The notes under the pieces were generated by a model, which was not told the origin of the DNA, ran no database searches, and was given only the letters and a program-made list of their open reading frames with translations. Made by a program: the position numbers and the translations under genes. Below are positions 52,103 to 61,086 of a stretch of 64,000 bases of DNA, piece by piece. This DNA comes from Anaerococcus octavius (GTDB lineage: Bacteria > Bacillota > Clostridia > Tissierellales > Peptoniphilaceae). The stretch is taken from NCBI RefSeq assembly GCF_900445265.1, contig NZ_UFTA01000002.1, positions 1,798,001 through 1,862,000 of the forward strand, written 5' to 3'. Numbering within the stretch: the stretch's first letter is position 1; each line of letters opens with the position of its first letter.

Positions 52103-53380
52103 ATGGAAAATATAGTAAATCCCCTTATAGAATATGTAAATAATTCTGATAAGTTAAGTGATGAAATAAAAAAAATATTTGCTAAAGCTATAAAAAATAC
52201 CTTTACAACAACTATAAAGCTTACAGATAGAAATGATGCTTTTGTAATCACAGGCGATATTGATGCCATGTGGTTAAGAGATTCAAGCGGACAAATCAGA
52301 CCACTTTTTTATATAGATAGTAAAGAGGCTGATGATTTAATAAAAAAAGTATTAAAAAGGCAAATTTTTTCTGTGGATAAGGACTATTATGCCAATGCTT
52401 TTAATATAAAGGCTGATGGACGTTCTTGGAGCAAGGAAGATATAACAGATTTTGAGTCTGATTGGGTTTGGGAGAGAAAATACGAACTTGATTCCTTATG
52501 CTATGTAATGCAAACTGCTTATCTTTACTATGAAAAAACTAAGGATGATTCTATTTTTGATGGTGAATTTATTAGGATATTAAAAAATATAGTAAATTTA
52601 ATTGCCTTAGAACAAGACCATAGCAGATCTAACTACGAGTTTGAAAGACCAAATCCATGGAAAGAGACAGATTCTTTAAGAACTGGAAAAAGAGGAACGG
52701 AAGTCTCTTATACTGGTATGAGCTGGACAGCTTTTAGACCAAGTGATGATTCCTGTCTTTACCAATATTTGATCCCTGCAAATGCCTTTGCAGTAGTTAC
52801 TTTAAACAAATTAGCTAATTGTCTTATTGATGCAAAAAAAGATAAGCAATTAGCGGAAAAAATGCGAAATCTTGCAACAGAAATCAATCAAGGAATAAAA
52901 GACTATGGGATAATAAATGATCCAGATTTTGGAGAAATATTTGCTTATGAAGTAGATGGATTAGGAAACTATTTATTTATGGATGATGCAAATGTACCAT
53001 CTTTATTATCTTTACCATATTTGCAATATATAGATAGGGATAATTCTCTTTATAAAAATACTAGAAGAGCCATTTTATCAAATAAAAATAAAAATTATTT
53101 TATGGGAAAAGCAACAGATGGGATAGGATCAGACCATACGCCAGAAGATTATATCTGGCATATAGCTTTAAGTATACAAATGATGACAAGTACAAATGAA
53201 GGGGAGAAAAATAAAATACTAAAATATTTTGAAAATACACATGCAAATACCTATCTTATGCATGAAGGATTTGACAAAGATGATCCTAATAAATACACAA
53301 GAGATTGGTTTTCTTGGTCAAATTCTATGTTTTGTGAGGCTATTTTAAATTATCTAGGTCTAGAATTGATTAAGAACTAA
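52103..53380 (+). CDS. GH125 exo-alpha-1,6-mannosidase, cytoplasmic
   Basis: This 425-residue metal-independent (alpha/alpha)6-barrel glycosidase has DIDAMWLRDSSGQIRPLFY near residue 53 and SYTGMSWTAFRPSDD near 203. FLMDDANVPSLLSLPYL near 293 and GIGSDHTPEDYIWHIALS near 345 complete the family pattern, and the acidic catalytic pair lies in these blocks. The family removes non-reducing alpha-1,6-linked mannose from N-glycans. It lacks a signal peptide, as in streptococcal relatives. Its end overlaps the convergent regulator gene by 4 bp. Confidence 0.95.
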   Translation: MENIVNPLIEYVNNSDKLSDEIKKIFAKAIKNTFTTTIKLTDRNDAFVITGDIDAMWLRDSSGQIRPLFYIDSKEADDLIKKVLKRQIFSVDKDYYANAFNIKADGRSWSKEDITDFESDWVWERKYELDSLCYVMQTAYLYYEKTKDDSIFDGEFIRILKNIVNLIALEQDHSRSNYEFERPNPWKETDSLRTGKRGTEVSYTGMSWTAFRPSDDSCLYQYLIPANAFAVVTLNKLANCLIDAKKDKQLAEKMRNLATEINQGIKDYGIINDPDFGEIFAYEVDGLGNYLFMDDANVPSLLSLPYLQYIDRDNSLYKNTRRAILSNKNKNYFMGKATDGIGSDHTPEDYIWHIALSIQMMTSTNEGEKNKILKYFENTHANTYLMHEGFDKDDPNKYTRDWFSWSNSMFCEAILNYLGLELIKN

Positions 53381-54111
53381 TTGTTTTGATAAATCTCACA
53401 AATTATATCCATAGTAATGAGAATAGGTGCCATTTTTGATATTTCATAACTATGATTAGGGTAGGCAGGAGTGCGTATTATGTAATCGGATTTTTTTCCT
53501 AAACTGGAATCGTAGTTTCTAGTTATGGAAAAAACTGGGGCTCCTCTATCAATAGCGTTATTTACGCCTTCTAATATTGTGTGATTTTCCCCACTTAGGG
53601 AGATAGCAATCAAAAGATCATTATAGCTTAAATTTTTGGTTAAAAGATTTATCGAATATGGTTCTTTGGCATAATCTGAAGTAAATAAATCAAGCTCTCT
53701 TAGCTTATAGACAAATTCATTTGAGCAAAGCCCAGATGAACCTATGCCAATTATAGCTATTTTTGGAAAATTATTTAAATTTTTTATAAGCTTAATAGTT
53801 CTTTCTGGCAATTCTTCAAAAGAACTAACCATATCTAGATATATATCTTGGCTTTTGTATATAGAAACTTCTTTTGATTCACTAATGGCATATCTTAGTT
53901 CTTGATATCCAGAAAAACCAAGCTTTTGAGAAAAGCGAGTTACAGTAGCGTTTGAAACAAAAAAAGTTTTAGCAAAATCTGCTATATCAAAATTTGTAAT
54001 ATCGTAGTTATTTATTTTTAGGGTATTTAAAATGCTTTCTTCAGATTTTGAAAGGTTAATATCATTGGAACTTATGATATCCATGATAAATTCATAAGAA
54101 CTAACAGTCAT
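53377..54111 (-). CDS. RpiR/MurR family transcriptional regulator
   Basis: The 244-residue product has an N-terminal helix-turn-helix (FFVSNATVTRFSQKLGFSGY, about 48-67) and a C-terminal SIS sugar-phosphate-binding domain (about 100-235, with AIIGIGSSGLCSNEFVYKL and AISLSGENHTIL). It most likely senses a phosphorylated amino sugar or mannose-6-phosphate and controls the flanking glycan genes. It is divergent from the first ROK gene, with only 44 bases between the two starts, and an inverted repeat overlaps its own start. Confidence 0.93.
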   Translation of the reverse strand: MTVSSYEFIMDIISSNDINLSKSEESILNTLKINNYDITNFDIADFAKTFFVSNATVTRFSQKLGFSGYQELRYAISESKEVSIYKSQDIYLDMVSSFEELPERTIKLIKNLNNFPKIAIIGIGSSGLCSNEFVYKLRELDLFTSDYAKEPYSINLLTKNLSYNDLLIAISLSGENHTILEGVNNAIDRGAPVFSITRNYDSSLGKKSDYIIRTPAYPNHSYEISKMAPILITMDIICEIYQNN

Positions 54112-54129
54112 TGTAGCTCCTTTCTACAA
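54111..54129. promoter_or_regulatory. candidate RpiR operator in the divergent intergenic region
   Basis: TTGTAG (54111-54116), 7 bases, CTACAA (54124-54129) form a perfect inverted repeat that covers the ribosome site and start of the rpiR-type gene and the expected promoter of the ROK gene. Confidence 0.4.
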
Positions 54130-54155
54130 GTAAATTATAACACAGGAGATAAAAA

Positions 54156-55034
54156 TTGTATTTAGTATTTGATATAGGCGGTTCAAGCAATAAATATGCT
54201 TTGATAGAAAATGATAAAATAGTTGAAAAATTTTCTTCAAAACAAGAGAAAAATATGGAGGATCTTTTAAAGTTTTTTGAAGATAAAATTAATTTTTTTG
54301 CTAAAAGTCACAAGATTGATGGCATAGGATTTTCTTCTCCAGGAACTGTTGATTCTTCTACAGGCAATATTTATGGAAAGTCCGCAGTTGAGTTTATTAC
54401 AGAATATAATTTTGCCCTGGAAATAAAAAATAAATTTAATCTCCCAGTAGCCATTGAGAATGATGCAAATTGTGCTGCATTAGCAGAGATTTTTTATGGG
54501 AAAGTTGATAAAAATTATCTAGCTTTTTTAATTATAGGCTCTGGTATAGGAGGATCTATAACAAAAAATGGCAAAATTATAAAAGGTAAAAGCTTAGAAG
54601 CTGGAGAATTTGGCTATATGCTTTTAAAAAATGAAGATGGTAATTTTGATAATTTTTCTAAACTAGCAACGCTACCAAATATCAGGCGAAAAATGATAAA
54701 AAAATATGGCATAGATGAAAGTACGTATTTAATTTTTGATAAATACATGCAAAAAAAAGAACCCTATTTTACAGAAGTAGACCAGATGTTTACTTACTTA
54801 GCCATGGGAATATACAATATTTTTTATACTGTAAATCCAGAAAAAATTTATTTAGGAGGGGCTATTTCTAGTGATGAGAGATTTGTAAGAGAGATTAAAA
54901 ACAAATTAAATACAGGGGTTTTCAGATCTATAGATATAGATATCAGCTCTGTATCATTTTTTAATGATAATAACTTATACGGAGCCTACGCAAATTTAAA
55001 ACAATCTATAGAAGAAAAAAGATTATTAAAGTAA
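54156..55034 (+). CDS. ROK family protein (sugar kinase), no zinc motif
   Basis: The 292-residue product has the ROK ATP-binding start YLVFDIGGSSNKYALI and the substrate region ENDANCAALAE near residue 105, with the catalytic aspartate. The GSGIGGSI phosphate loop lies near 128. The C-x-C-G-x-x-G-C zinc site of most ROK kinases is not present: AGEFGYMLLKNEDGNFD stands in its place. The start is TTG after AGGAG. First of four same-strand genes (ROK, GH1, GH92, ROK). It probably phosphorylates mannose, N-acetylmannosamine or GlcNAc, but the substrate is unproven. Confidence 0.85.
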   Translation: MYLVFDIGGSSNKYALIENDKIVEKFSSKQEKNMEDLLKFFEDKINFFAKSHKIDGIGFSSPGTVDSSTGNIYGKSAVEFITEYNFALEIKNKFNLPVAIENDANCAALAEIFYGKVDKNYLAFLIIGSGIGGSITKNGKIIKGKSLEAGEFGYMLLKNEDGNFDNFSKLATLPNIRRKMIKKYGIDESTYLIFDKYMQKKEPYFTEVDQMFTYLAMGIYNIFYTVNPEKIYLGGAISSDERFVREIKNKLNTGVFRSIDIDISSVSFFNDNNLYGAYANLKQSIEEKRLLK

Positions 55035-55044
55035 AGGAGGAGTT

Positions 55045-56427
55045 ATGATTAAATTTCCTAAAGGTTTTTTATATGGAACGGCTACATCAGCCACTCAGTC
55101 AGAAGGTGCAGGGAATATAGACAATAAATCTGAGAATATATGGGATTATTGGTATAAAATAGATCCGTATAAATTTTATAAGCAAGTAGGACCAGGTAAA
55201 ACGACAGATATTTATAATAATTATAAAACTGATGTAGACTTGTTAGAAGAAACTGGGCAAAATGTTTATAGGACATCTATAAACTGGGCTAGGCTTATAC
55301 CAGATATAGATGGAAAGATAAATCAAAAAGCTGTTAGTTTTTATAGAGATTATTTTTCTAGGATTCGCAAAAAAAATATTACTCTTTATATAAACTTATT
55401 TCACTTTGACTTGCCAATGTACCTTATGGATATAGGTGGCTGGACTAACAAAAAAACTGTAGAAGCTTATAAGGATTATGCTAGAAAATGCTTTGAACTT
55501 TTTGATGATTTAGTAGATGGTTGGTTTACCTTTAATGAGCCAATAGTCCAAGTAGAATGTCAATATCTGTATGGTTATCATTACCCAGCAGAAATAGATC
55601 CTAAAAAAGCAGTACAAGCAGCATTTAACACCCAGCTTGCCTCGGCCTTAGCTATTAAAAGTTATAAAGAAATGGAATTTAATAAAAAAATCGGAATAAT
55701 TTTAAATTTAACACCAGCTTATCCAAGAAGCAACAATGATGGTGATTTAAAAGCAGCGGAAATGGTAGAATTAATCAATAAATCCTCATTTTTAGATCCT
55801 TCAGTCTTTGGAAAATATCCAGAAAAACTTATTAAATTAATAAAAAATGAAAAACTCACTCCGGAATATAGCCAAGAAGAGCTTGAAATTATAAAAGAAA
55901 ATACTATTGATTTTCTAGGAGTAAACTATTATCAGCCCCTAAGAGTGAGGGAAAATCCTTATCAATATAAAGAGGATGCACTTTTTATGCCTAGCAAATA
56001 TTATTTAACTTATGATATGCCAGGTAAACGTATGAATCCATATAGAGGTTGGGAAATATATCCAAAAGCCCTTTATGATATTGCAATAAATATTCGTGAC
56101 AATTATAAAAATATAGAGTGGATAGTTTCGGAAAATGGTATGGGTGTTGAAAATGAAGAAAGATTTAGAGAAAATGGGCAGATAAAAGATGATTATAGGA
56201 TTGATTTTATAAAAGAACACCTATACTGGCTAAGTAAGGCTATCAATGAGGGAGCAAACTGTAAGGGTTATCAACTTTGGACTTTTATAGATTGCTGGAG
56301 CTGGCTAAATGCCTATAAAAATAGATATGGTCTTGTAGAATTAGATTTAAATACTGGCCAAAGAAAAATAAAGAAGTCAGGTCAATGGTTTAAAAAATTA
56401 AGTGAAAATAATGGTTTTGAACTTTAA
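55045..56427 (+). CDS. GH1 family glycosidase (beta-glycosidase or beta-mannosidase)
   Basis: This 460-residue classical GH1 enzyme has FLYGTATSATQSEG at the N terminus, the acid/base Glu in TFNEPIVQ near residue 167, and the nucleophile in WIVSENGMGVE near 365. NRYGLVELDLNTGQR near the end is also typical. GH1 proteins cover 6-phospho-beta-glycosidases, beta-glucosidases and beta-mannosidases, and the sequence alone does not settle which this is. No signal peptide. Its place inside a mannosidase locus suggests cleavage of the core Man-beta-1,4-GlcNAc unit. Confidence 0.9.
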   Translation: MIKFPKGFLYGTATSATQSEGAGNIDNKSENIWDYWYKIDPYKFYKQVGPGKTTDIYNNYKTDVDLLEETGQNVYRTSINWARLIPDIDGKINQKAVSFYRDYFSRIRKKNITLYINLFHFDLPMYLMDIGGWTNKKTVEAYKDYARKCFELFDDLVDGWFTFNEPIVQVECQYLYGYHYPAEIDPKKAVQAAFNTQLASALAIKSYKEMEFNKKIGIILNLTPAYPRSNNDGDLKAAEMVELINKSSFLDPSVFGKYPEKLIKLIKNEKLTPEYSQEELEIIKENTIDFLGVNYYQPLRVRENPYQYKEDALFMPSKYYLTYDMPGKRMNPYRGWEIYPKALYDIAINIRDNYKNIEWIVSENGMGVENEERFRENGQIKDDYRIDFIKEHLYWLSKAINEGANCKGYQLWTFIDCWSWLNAYKNRYGLVELDLNTGQRKIKKSGQWFKKLSENNGFEL

Positions 56428-56442
56428 ATAGGAAAAAATAAT

Positions 56443-58554
56443 ATGTCTATAAAAGAAATTTTAAATGATTTTAGATTTACTGATACTAGAATTGGAACAG
56501 ACTCTAAAAGAGAATTTTCTAATGGAAATACCTTACCATTAGTAGGTGTGCCTCATGGAACAAATTATTTTGCAGTGCAAAGTAATGTTGATAAAAATGA
56601 ATGGTGGTTTAACCCAAATGAAGATGATTTTAAAGGTTTTAGATTAACCCATCAACCTAGCCCTTGGATGGGGGATTATTCATATCTTACAATACTTCCT
56701 TTTGATTTAGAAAAAAATATTAAATATGATACCATTAGCTCTATTTTTAGACCTAATTATAATAAAATAATTTACGGAGATGGATCAATAGCAGAAGTTA
56801 CTAATGATATTTATTCTGGAATTATTAGCTATAAGGCAAATACAAAAGCAAATTTTTTAATATATGCAGATGGTCTTTTTCTTGAAAAAAAAGATAAGCT
56901 AATTTTAGGGACCGTAAAAAATTGCTATGATAGCGAAGATGAAGATTTTACAATGTATATTGTAATTGACTTAGATAATGATTTTGACTTAAAAAATACA
57001 GAATCTGATTATAAAATAATAACTGATAGTAAAAATACAAATTTATATATAAGCACTTCATTTATTTCAATCGACCAAGCTATTATAAATCATCAACGAT
57101 TAGAAAAAGATTTTGAAAAATTAGTTGCTTCTACAAGTAAAGAATGGGAAAAAGTTTTTGATAGATTTGAAATAAATATAAGAAAAGAAGATGCTTTATA
57201 CCAAAAATACAATCCATACAGCAAGGAAAAACAAAGGAAATTTTTCTACCACTGCTTATATAGAGCATACTTATTTCCTATGAGATTTTTTGAAATTGAT
57301 AAAGATGGTAAAGAAATCCACTATGATACTTTTAATAAAACAATAAAAAATGGAATGTTGTTTACAAATATAGGTTTTTGGGATGGGCAAAAAACTTTAT
57401 TTCCCCTTCTTAGTTTAATTGACACCGAATTTTTAGAAGATCTTTTAGAAGGAATTATAAATACTTATATAGATACCGGATTTTTACCAAAGTGGCTATC
57501 GCCAGATGAGAGATCAATGATGCCAGGAACTTTAGTTGATAATACTATAGCTGATCTTTTATCAAAAAAAATAGGAAATGATAAGTCAGAAATACTGCTA
57601 GAATCAATGATAAAGTCCGCAAATCCAGAAAATAATAAGAGTAAGTATGGCAGATTTGGTGCCAATCTGATGGATGAATTAGGATATGTACCAGCTGATT
57701 TACACGAATCAGTAAACCAAACTTTAGATAATAGTCTGTCAGACTTTTCTATAGGAAAAGTAGCTGAAATCTTAACTAAAGATGAATTAGCAAATACTTA
57801 CTATAAAAAATCTAAAGCTTATCAAAATCTTTTTGACAAAGATATAGGATGGTTTAGGTCCAAGGATAGAAATGGTAACTTTACTAAAGACTTTGATAAA
57901 TTTAGTTGGGGCTCGCCTTATACAGAAGGATCTGCTTTTCAAAATAGTTTTAATGCCTACCATGACATTGAAGGTATTGTTAGTTTATTTGGATCAAAAA
58001 AGGCCTTTGAAAATAAACTTGATGAAATAACAAACGAGACATCTGATTTCAAAGTTGGATCGTATGGAGAAGTAATCCATGAAATGAAAGAATTAGAAAC
58101 TGCACACTTTGGTCAGATAGCAATATCAAACCAGCCTTCATTTCACTTGCCTTATTTATATTATTATGTAGATAAGCCTTATAAAACACAACTTTTAGTA
58201 AAGGAACTTTTATTAAATTATTTTTCCTATGATTTTAAGGGATATCCAGGTGATGAAGATAACGGCTCACTTAGTTCTTGGTTTATCCTATCTAGCCTTG
58301 GTATATATCCCGTTGCACCAGGAAAAGAAGAATATATAATAGGTATGCCATTTTTTGATGAAATAAATGTAAAACTTGCAAATAAAAATATTTTAAAAAT
58401 AACTACAGAAGAGAATTACCATCAAAAGAAATTTATCAAGACAATGAAGGTTAATGGCAAAGTTTACAAGCAAAGAAAAATGTCTCATAGAGAATTTATA
58501 AATGCAAGTGAAATTAAATTTACTTTAGGCCTAGTGCCAGAAACAGGAGAATAA
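56443..58554 (+). CDS. GH92 alpha-mannosidase, cytoplasmic
   Basis: The 703-residue product carries the GH92 signatures GNTLPLVGVPHGTNYFA near residue 28, FRLTHQPSPWMGDYS near 66 and FWDGQKTLFPLLSL near 312. MMPGTLVDNTIADLL near 360 and GYPGDEDNGSLSSWFILSS near 601 complete the calcium-dependent active-site set. The family removes alpha-1,2 (and some alpha-1,3 or -1,4) mannose from high-mannose N-glycans. There is no signal peptide. Together with GH38 and GH125 it covers all alpha linkages of the high-mannose tree. It ends one base before the next ROK gene. Confidence 0.95.
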   Translation: MSIKEILNDFRFTDTRIGTDSKREFSNGNTLPLVGVPHGTNYFAVQSNVDKNEWWFNPNEDDFKGFRLTHQPSPWMGDYSYLTILPFDLEKNIKYDTISSIFRPNYNKIIYGDGSIAEVTNDIYSGIISYKANTKANFLIYADGLFLEKKDKLILGTVKNCYDSEDEDFTMYIVIDLDNDFDLKNTESDYKIITDSKNTNLYISTSFISIDQAIINHQRLEKDFEKLVASTSKEWEKVFDRFEINIRKEDALYQKYNPYSKEKQRKFFYHCLYRAYLFPMRFFEIDKDGKEIHYDTFNKTIKNGMLFTNIGFWDGQKTLFPLLSLIDTEFLEDLLEGIINTYIDTGFLPKWLSPDERSMMPGTLVDNTIADLLSKKIGNDKSEILLESMIKSANPENNKSKYGRFGANLMDELGYVPADLHESVNQTLDNSLSDFSIGKVAEILTKDELANTYYKKSKAYQNLFDKDIGWFRSKDRNGNFTKDFDKFSWGSPYTEGSAFQNSFNAYHDIEGIVSLFGSKKAFENKLDEITNETSDFKVGSYGEVIHEMKELETAHFGQIAISNQPSFHLPYLYYYVDKPYKTQLLVKELLLNYFSYDFKGYPGDEDNGSLSSWFILSSLGIYPVAPGKEEYIIGMPFFDEINVKLANKNILKITTEENYHQKKFIKTMKVNGKVYKQRKMSHREFINASEIKFTLGLVPETGE

Positions 58555-58555
58555 T

Positions 58556-59425
58556 ATGTATGGTTCAATAGAATTAGGTGGTACAAAAATTAGGTGCGCC
58601 ATATTTGATGAGAATGGAAAAATAATAAAAGAAATAAGGATAAAAACAGAAGATCCAAATAAAAATTTAGAAAAAATAAGTGATTTTTTCAAAACAGAAA
58701 AGATAAAATCTATAGGAGTAGGAGCTTTTGGACCTATTGATTTGGATAAAGATTCTAAAAGTTATGGTTACATTTTATCAACACCCAAAAAACTTTGGAG
58801 AAACTTTGACTTAGTAGGAACTTTAAAGAATAATTTGGATATCCCAATCAAACTTACTACAGATGTTGGAGCATCTGGTATAGGAGAATTTTTCTTAGGA
58901 GCTGCTAAAAATAAGAAGAGTTCTTTGTATTTAACAATTGGAACAGGCATAGGTGGATCGTTTATAGTTGATGGAAAGATAGTCGAAGGCTTTTCTCATC
59001 CAGAAATGGGACATATTGAAATATCAAGAGAAATTGATGATAATTTTAAAAGTGTTTGTGACTATCACAATTCCTGCTTTGAAGGACTCTGCTCAGGACC
59101 TGCTATTGAAAAACGAGCAGGTAGCAAAGGTGAGGAATTAGATATTGATGATCCTGCATTTTTAATTACTGCAAGATATATTGTCAAAGCTTTATATACC
59201 TATACTGCAATTTTAAGACCTCATATAATAATCATAGGTGGGGGAGTTGCAAACAAAGAAGGCATGATAGAAAAAATTAGAGAGGAATTTGATAAAATCA
59301 AGGGGGAATATTTGATTTTACCGAGTAGTGAAGAATATATAGTATTTCCAGATTTGGGTAATGAAGCAGGACTTATAGGGGGCTATATACTCGCTAAAGA
59401 AGAATATGAAAAAGGAGACTTTTAG
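58556..59425 (+). CDS. ROK family sugar kinase, fructokinase/mannokinase type
   Basis: The 289-residue product has GSIELGGTKIRCAIFDENG at the start, TDVGASGIGEFFLGA near residue 100 and GTGIGGSFIVDGKIV near 128. The complete zinc site is HPEMGHI followed by CDYHNSCFEGLCSGPAIEKR (C-x2-H-x2-C-x4-C) near 160-180. The pattern CFEGLCSGPAIE is that of ScrK/GmuE-type fructokinases and mannose kinases. In this locus it most likely makes mannose-6-phosphate for ManA. A terminator overlaps its stop. Confidence 0.88.
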   Translation: MYGSIELGGTKIRCAIFDENGKIIKEIRIKTEDPNKNLEKISDFFKTEKIKSIGVGAFGPIDLDKDSKSYGYILSTPKKLWRNFDLVGTLKNNLDIPIKLTTDVGASGIGEFFLGAAKNKKSSLYLTIGTGIGGSFIVDGKIVEGFSHPEMGHIEISREIDDNFKSVCDYHNSCFEGLCSGPAIEKRAGSKGEELDIDDPAFLITARYIVKALYTYTAILRPHIIIIGGGVANKEGMIEKIREEFDKIKGEYLILPSSEEYIVFPDLGNEAGLIGGYILAKEEYEKGDF

Positions 59426-59441
59426 CTAGTCTCCTTTTTTC
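59410..59441. terminator. bidirectional terminator after the glycan locus
   Basis: AAAAGGAGACT (59410-59420) / AGTCTCCTTTT (59428-59438), T run on the right and A-rich sequence on the left. The ROK stop codon lies in the loop. It also serves the convergent pncB gene. Confidence 0.9.
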
Positions 59442-59457
59442 TATAAAAAATATTTAT

Positions 59458-60903
59458 CTACAATCCTCTTTTAGCTTCCAAAATTAGATTTTGTTTTAAA
59501 TTCCATAGGTCTTGGGATAGGTCTACATAGTAATTATGTGGTTGGTCGAATCTTTTTACTTCTTCCCAAACGCTATCAAGTTCTTTTTTACAATAATCAT
59601 GGATTTCGTGTATATCTGGTTGTTCGTATACAAGTTTTCCATTTTCAAAAATTGGTACTTGCATGAGGCGGGCTTCGTAGTTATCCATTTTTTTCATCTT
59701 CCATGTAAATAATGGATCAAAGATTACAAGTGGTTTACTTTCATCAACTTCTTCTTCGCGAAGGGTAATGTAATCTGCTTCTGCTTTTCCTGTTTCTTTA
59801 TCATATAACCTATAAACTTTTTTAAAACCTGGAGTTGTAATTTTTTCTACGTTTTCAGAAACTTTTATTCTTGCTTTTAGCTCTTCATCTTCGTATATTC
59901 CTACAAGTTTATAAACTCCTCCAAATACTGGATCGGATTTGCTTGTTATAAGTCTTTCTCCTATACCGAAAGAATCTATTTTTGCTCCTTGGGCAGTTAG
60001 TGAATTTATTTTAAATTCATCAAGTGAGTTAGATGCAACTATTTTTGCTTCTTTATATCCATTTTCATCTAATATTTTTCTTACTTCTTTAGATAAATAA
60101 GCAAGGTCTCCAGAATCTATTCTAACTCCACCTGTAAGTCCCTTTGGCTCTAAAACTTCTTTAAACACACGCATAGCGTTTGGCAAACCACTATTTATTG
60201 TATCGTAAGTATCTATTAAAAGTATGCAATTTTCTGGATAAGTTTCAGCGTAAATTTTAAAGGCTTCATATTCGCTATCAAAAGCTTGGATCCATGCATG
60301 AGCCATAGTTCCAGATGGATTAAAACCATAAGTTTTTGCAGAAAGTGTATTGCTTGATACAGGAGCTCCGGCAATAAAGGCTGCTCTTGCACCAGTTAAT
60401 GATGCATCTGCACCTTGAGCACGGCGAGCTCCAAATTCCATTACAAGTCTATCACCAGCTGCTTTTACAATTCTGCTAGTTTTTGTAGCAATTAATGAAT
60501 TAAAGTTCATTGATAAAAGCAAGTAAGTTTCTACAATTGAGCATTCAATAATTGGAGCTCTTACAGTTATAATAGGTTCATTTGGAAACATAACTGATCC
60601 TTCAGGAAAGGCCCATACATCTCCTGTAAATTTGAAATCACGTAGATAATCTAAAAATTCCTCTGAAAAATCACCTGCTTCTTTTAAGTAAGCTATGTCT
60701 TCATCTGTAAAATGTAGATTTTCTATAAAATCTATAACATCATTTAGACCAGCAAAAATAGAATAACCCCCCTCATCTGGATTTGTCCTATAAAATGCGT
60801 CAAAGACTGCTATTGTATCTTTCATTCCATGGTTAAAGTAACCATTTGCCATAGTAAACTCATAAAAATCACTGAGCATAGATAAATTTCTAATATTACT
60901 CAT
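59458..60903 (-). CDS. pncB: nicotinate phosphoribosyltransferase
   Basis: The 481-residue product forms nicotinate mononucleotide from nicotinate and PRPP in NAD salvage. MLSDFYEFTMANGYF at the start and ARRAQGADASLTGARAAF near residue 156 are conserved. The catalytic His lies in GTMAHAWIQAFDSEYEAF near 211, and the PRPP site in GGVRIDSGDLAYLS near 265. It has the usual length. Two inverted repeats around its promoter suggest control by an NAD-related repressor. Confidence 0.96.
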   Translation of the reverse strand: MSNIRNLSMLSDFYEFTMANGYFNHGMKDTIAVFDAFYRTNPDEGGYSIFAGLNDVIDFIENLHFTDEDIAYLKEAGDFSEEFLDYLRDFKFTGDVWAFPEGSVMFPNEPIITVRAPIIECSIVETYLLLSMNFNSLIATKTSRIVKAAGDRLVMEFGARRAQGADASLTGARAAFIAGAPVSSNTLSAKTYGFNPSGTMAHAWIQAFDSEYEAFKIYAETYPENCILLIDTYDTINSGLPNAMRVFKEVLEPKGLTGGVRIDSGDLAYLSKEVRKILDENGYKEAKIVASNSLDEFKINSLTAQGAKIDSFGIGERLITSKSDPVFGGVYKLVGIYEDEELKARIKVSENVEKITTPGFKKVYRLYDKETGKAEADYITLREEEVDESKPLVIFDPLFTWKMKKMDNYEARLMQVPIFENGKLVYEQPDIHEIHDYCKKELDSVWEEVKRFDQPHNYYVDLSQDLWNLKQNLILEAKRGL

Positions 60904-60935
60904 AAAACCCTCTTTTCAAAATATTTTCTTAGTCT

Positions 60936-60964
60936 ATTGTATATACAAAGGGACAAAATTGCAA
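60936..60964 (-). promoter_or_regulatory. promoter of pncB with overlapping palindromes
   Basis: On the minus strand TTGCAA (60959-60964), 17 bases, TACAAT (60936-60941). The palindrome TTGTATATACAA (60937-60948) covers the -10 box. A second inverted repeat, ATTTGTAA-N7-TTACAAAT (60967-60989), lies just upstream of the -35 box. Confidence 0.7.
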
Positions 60965-61086
60965 ACATTTGTAATACCTTCTTACAAATAATTATGCCCT
61001 TTTATTCCATTTTTATGCAAATTTACATTAATTATTTATTTTAGGGTAAAGATTAATTAAGGAGATAATTAAGAAAAGGAGGTAAA

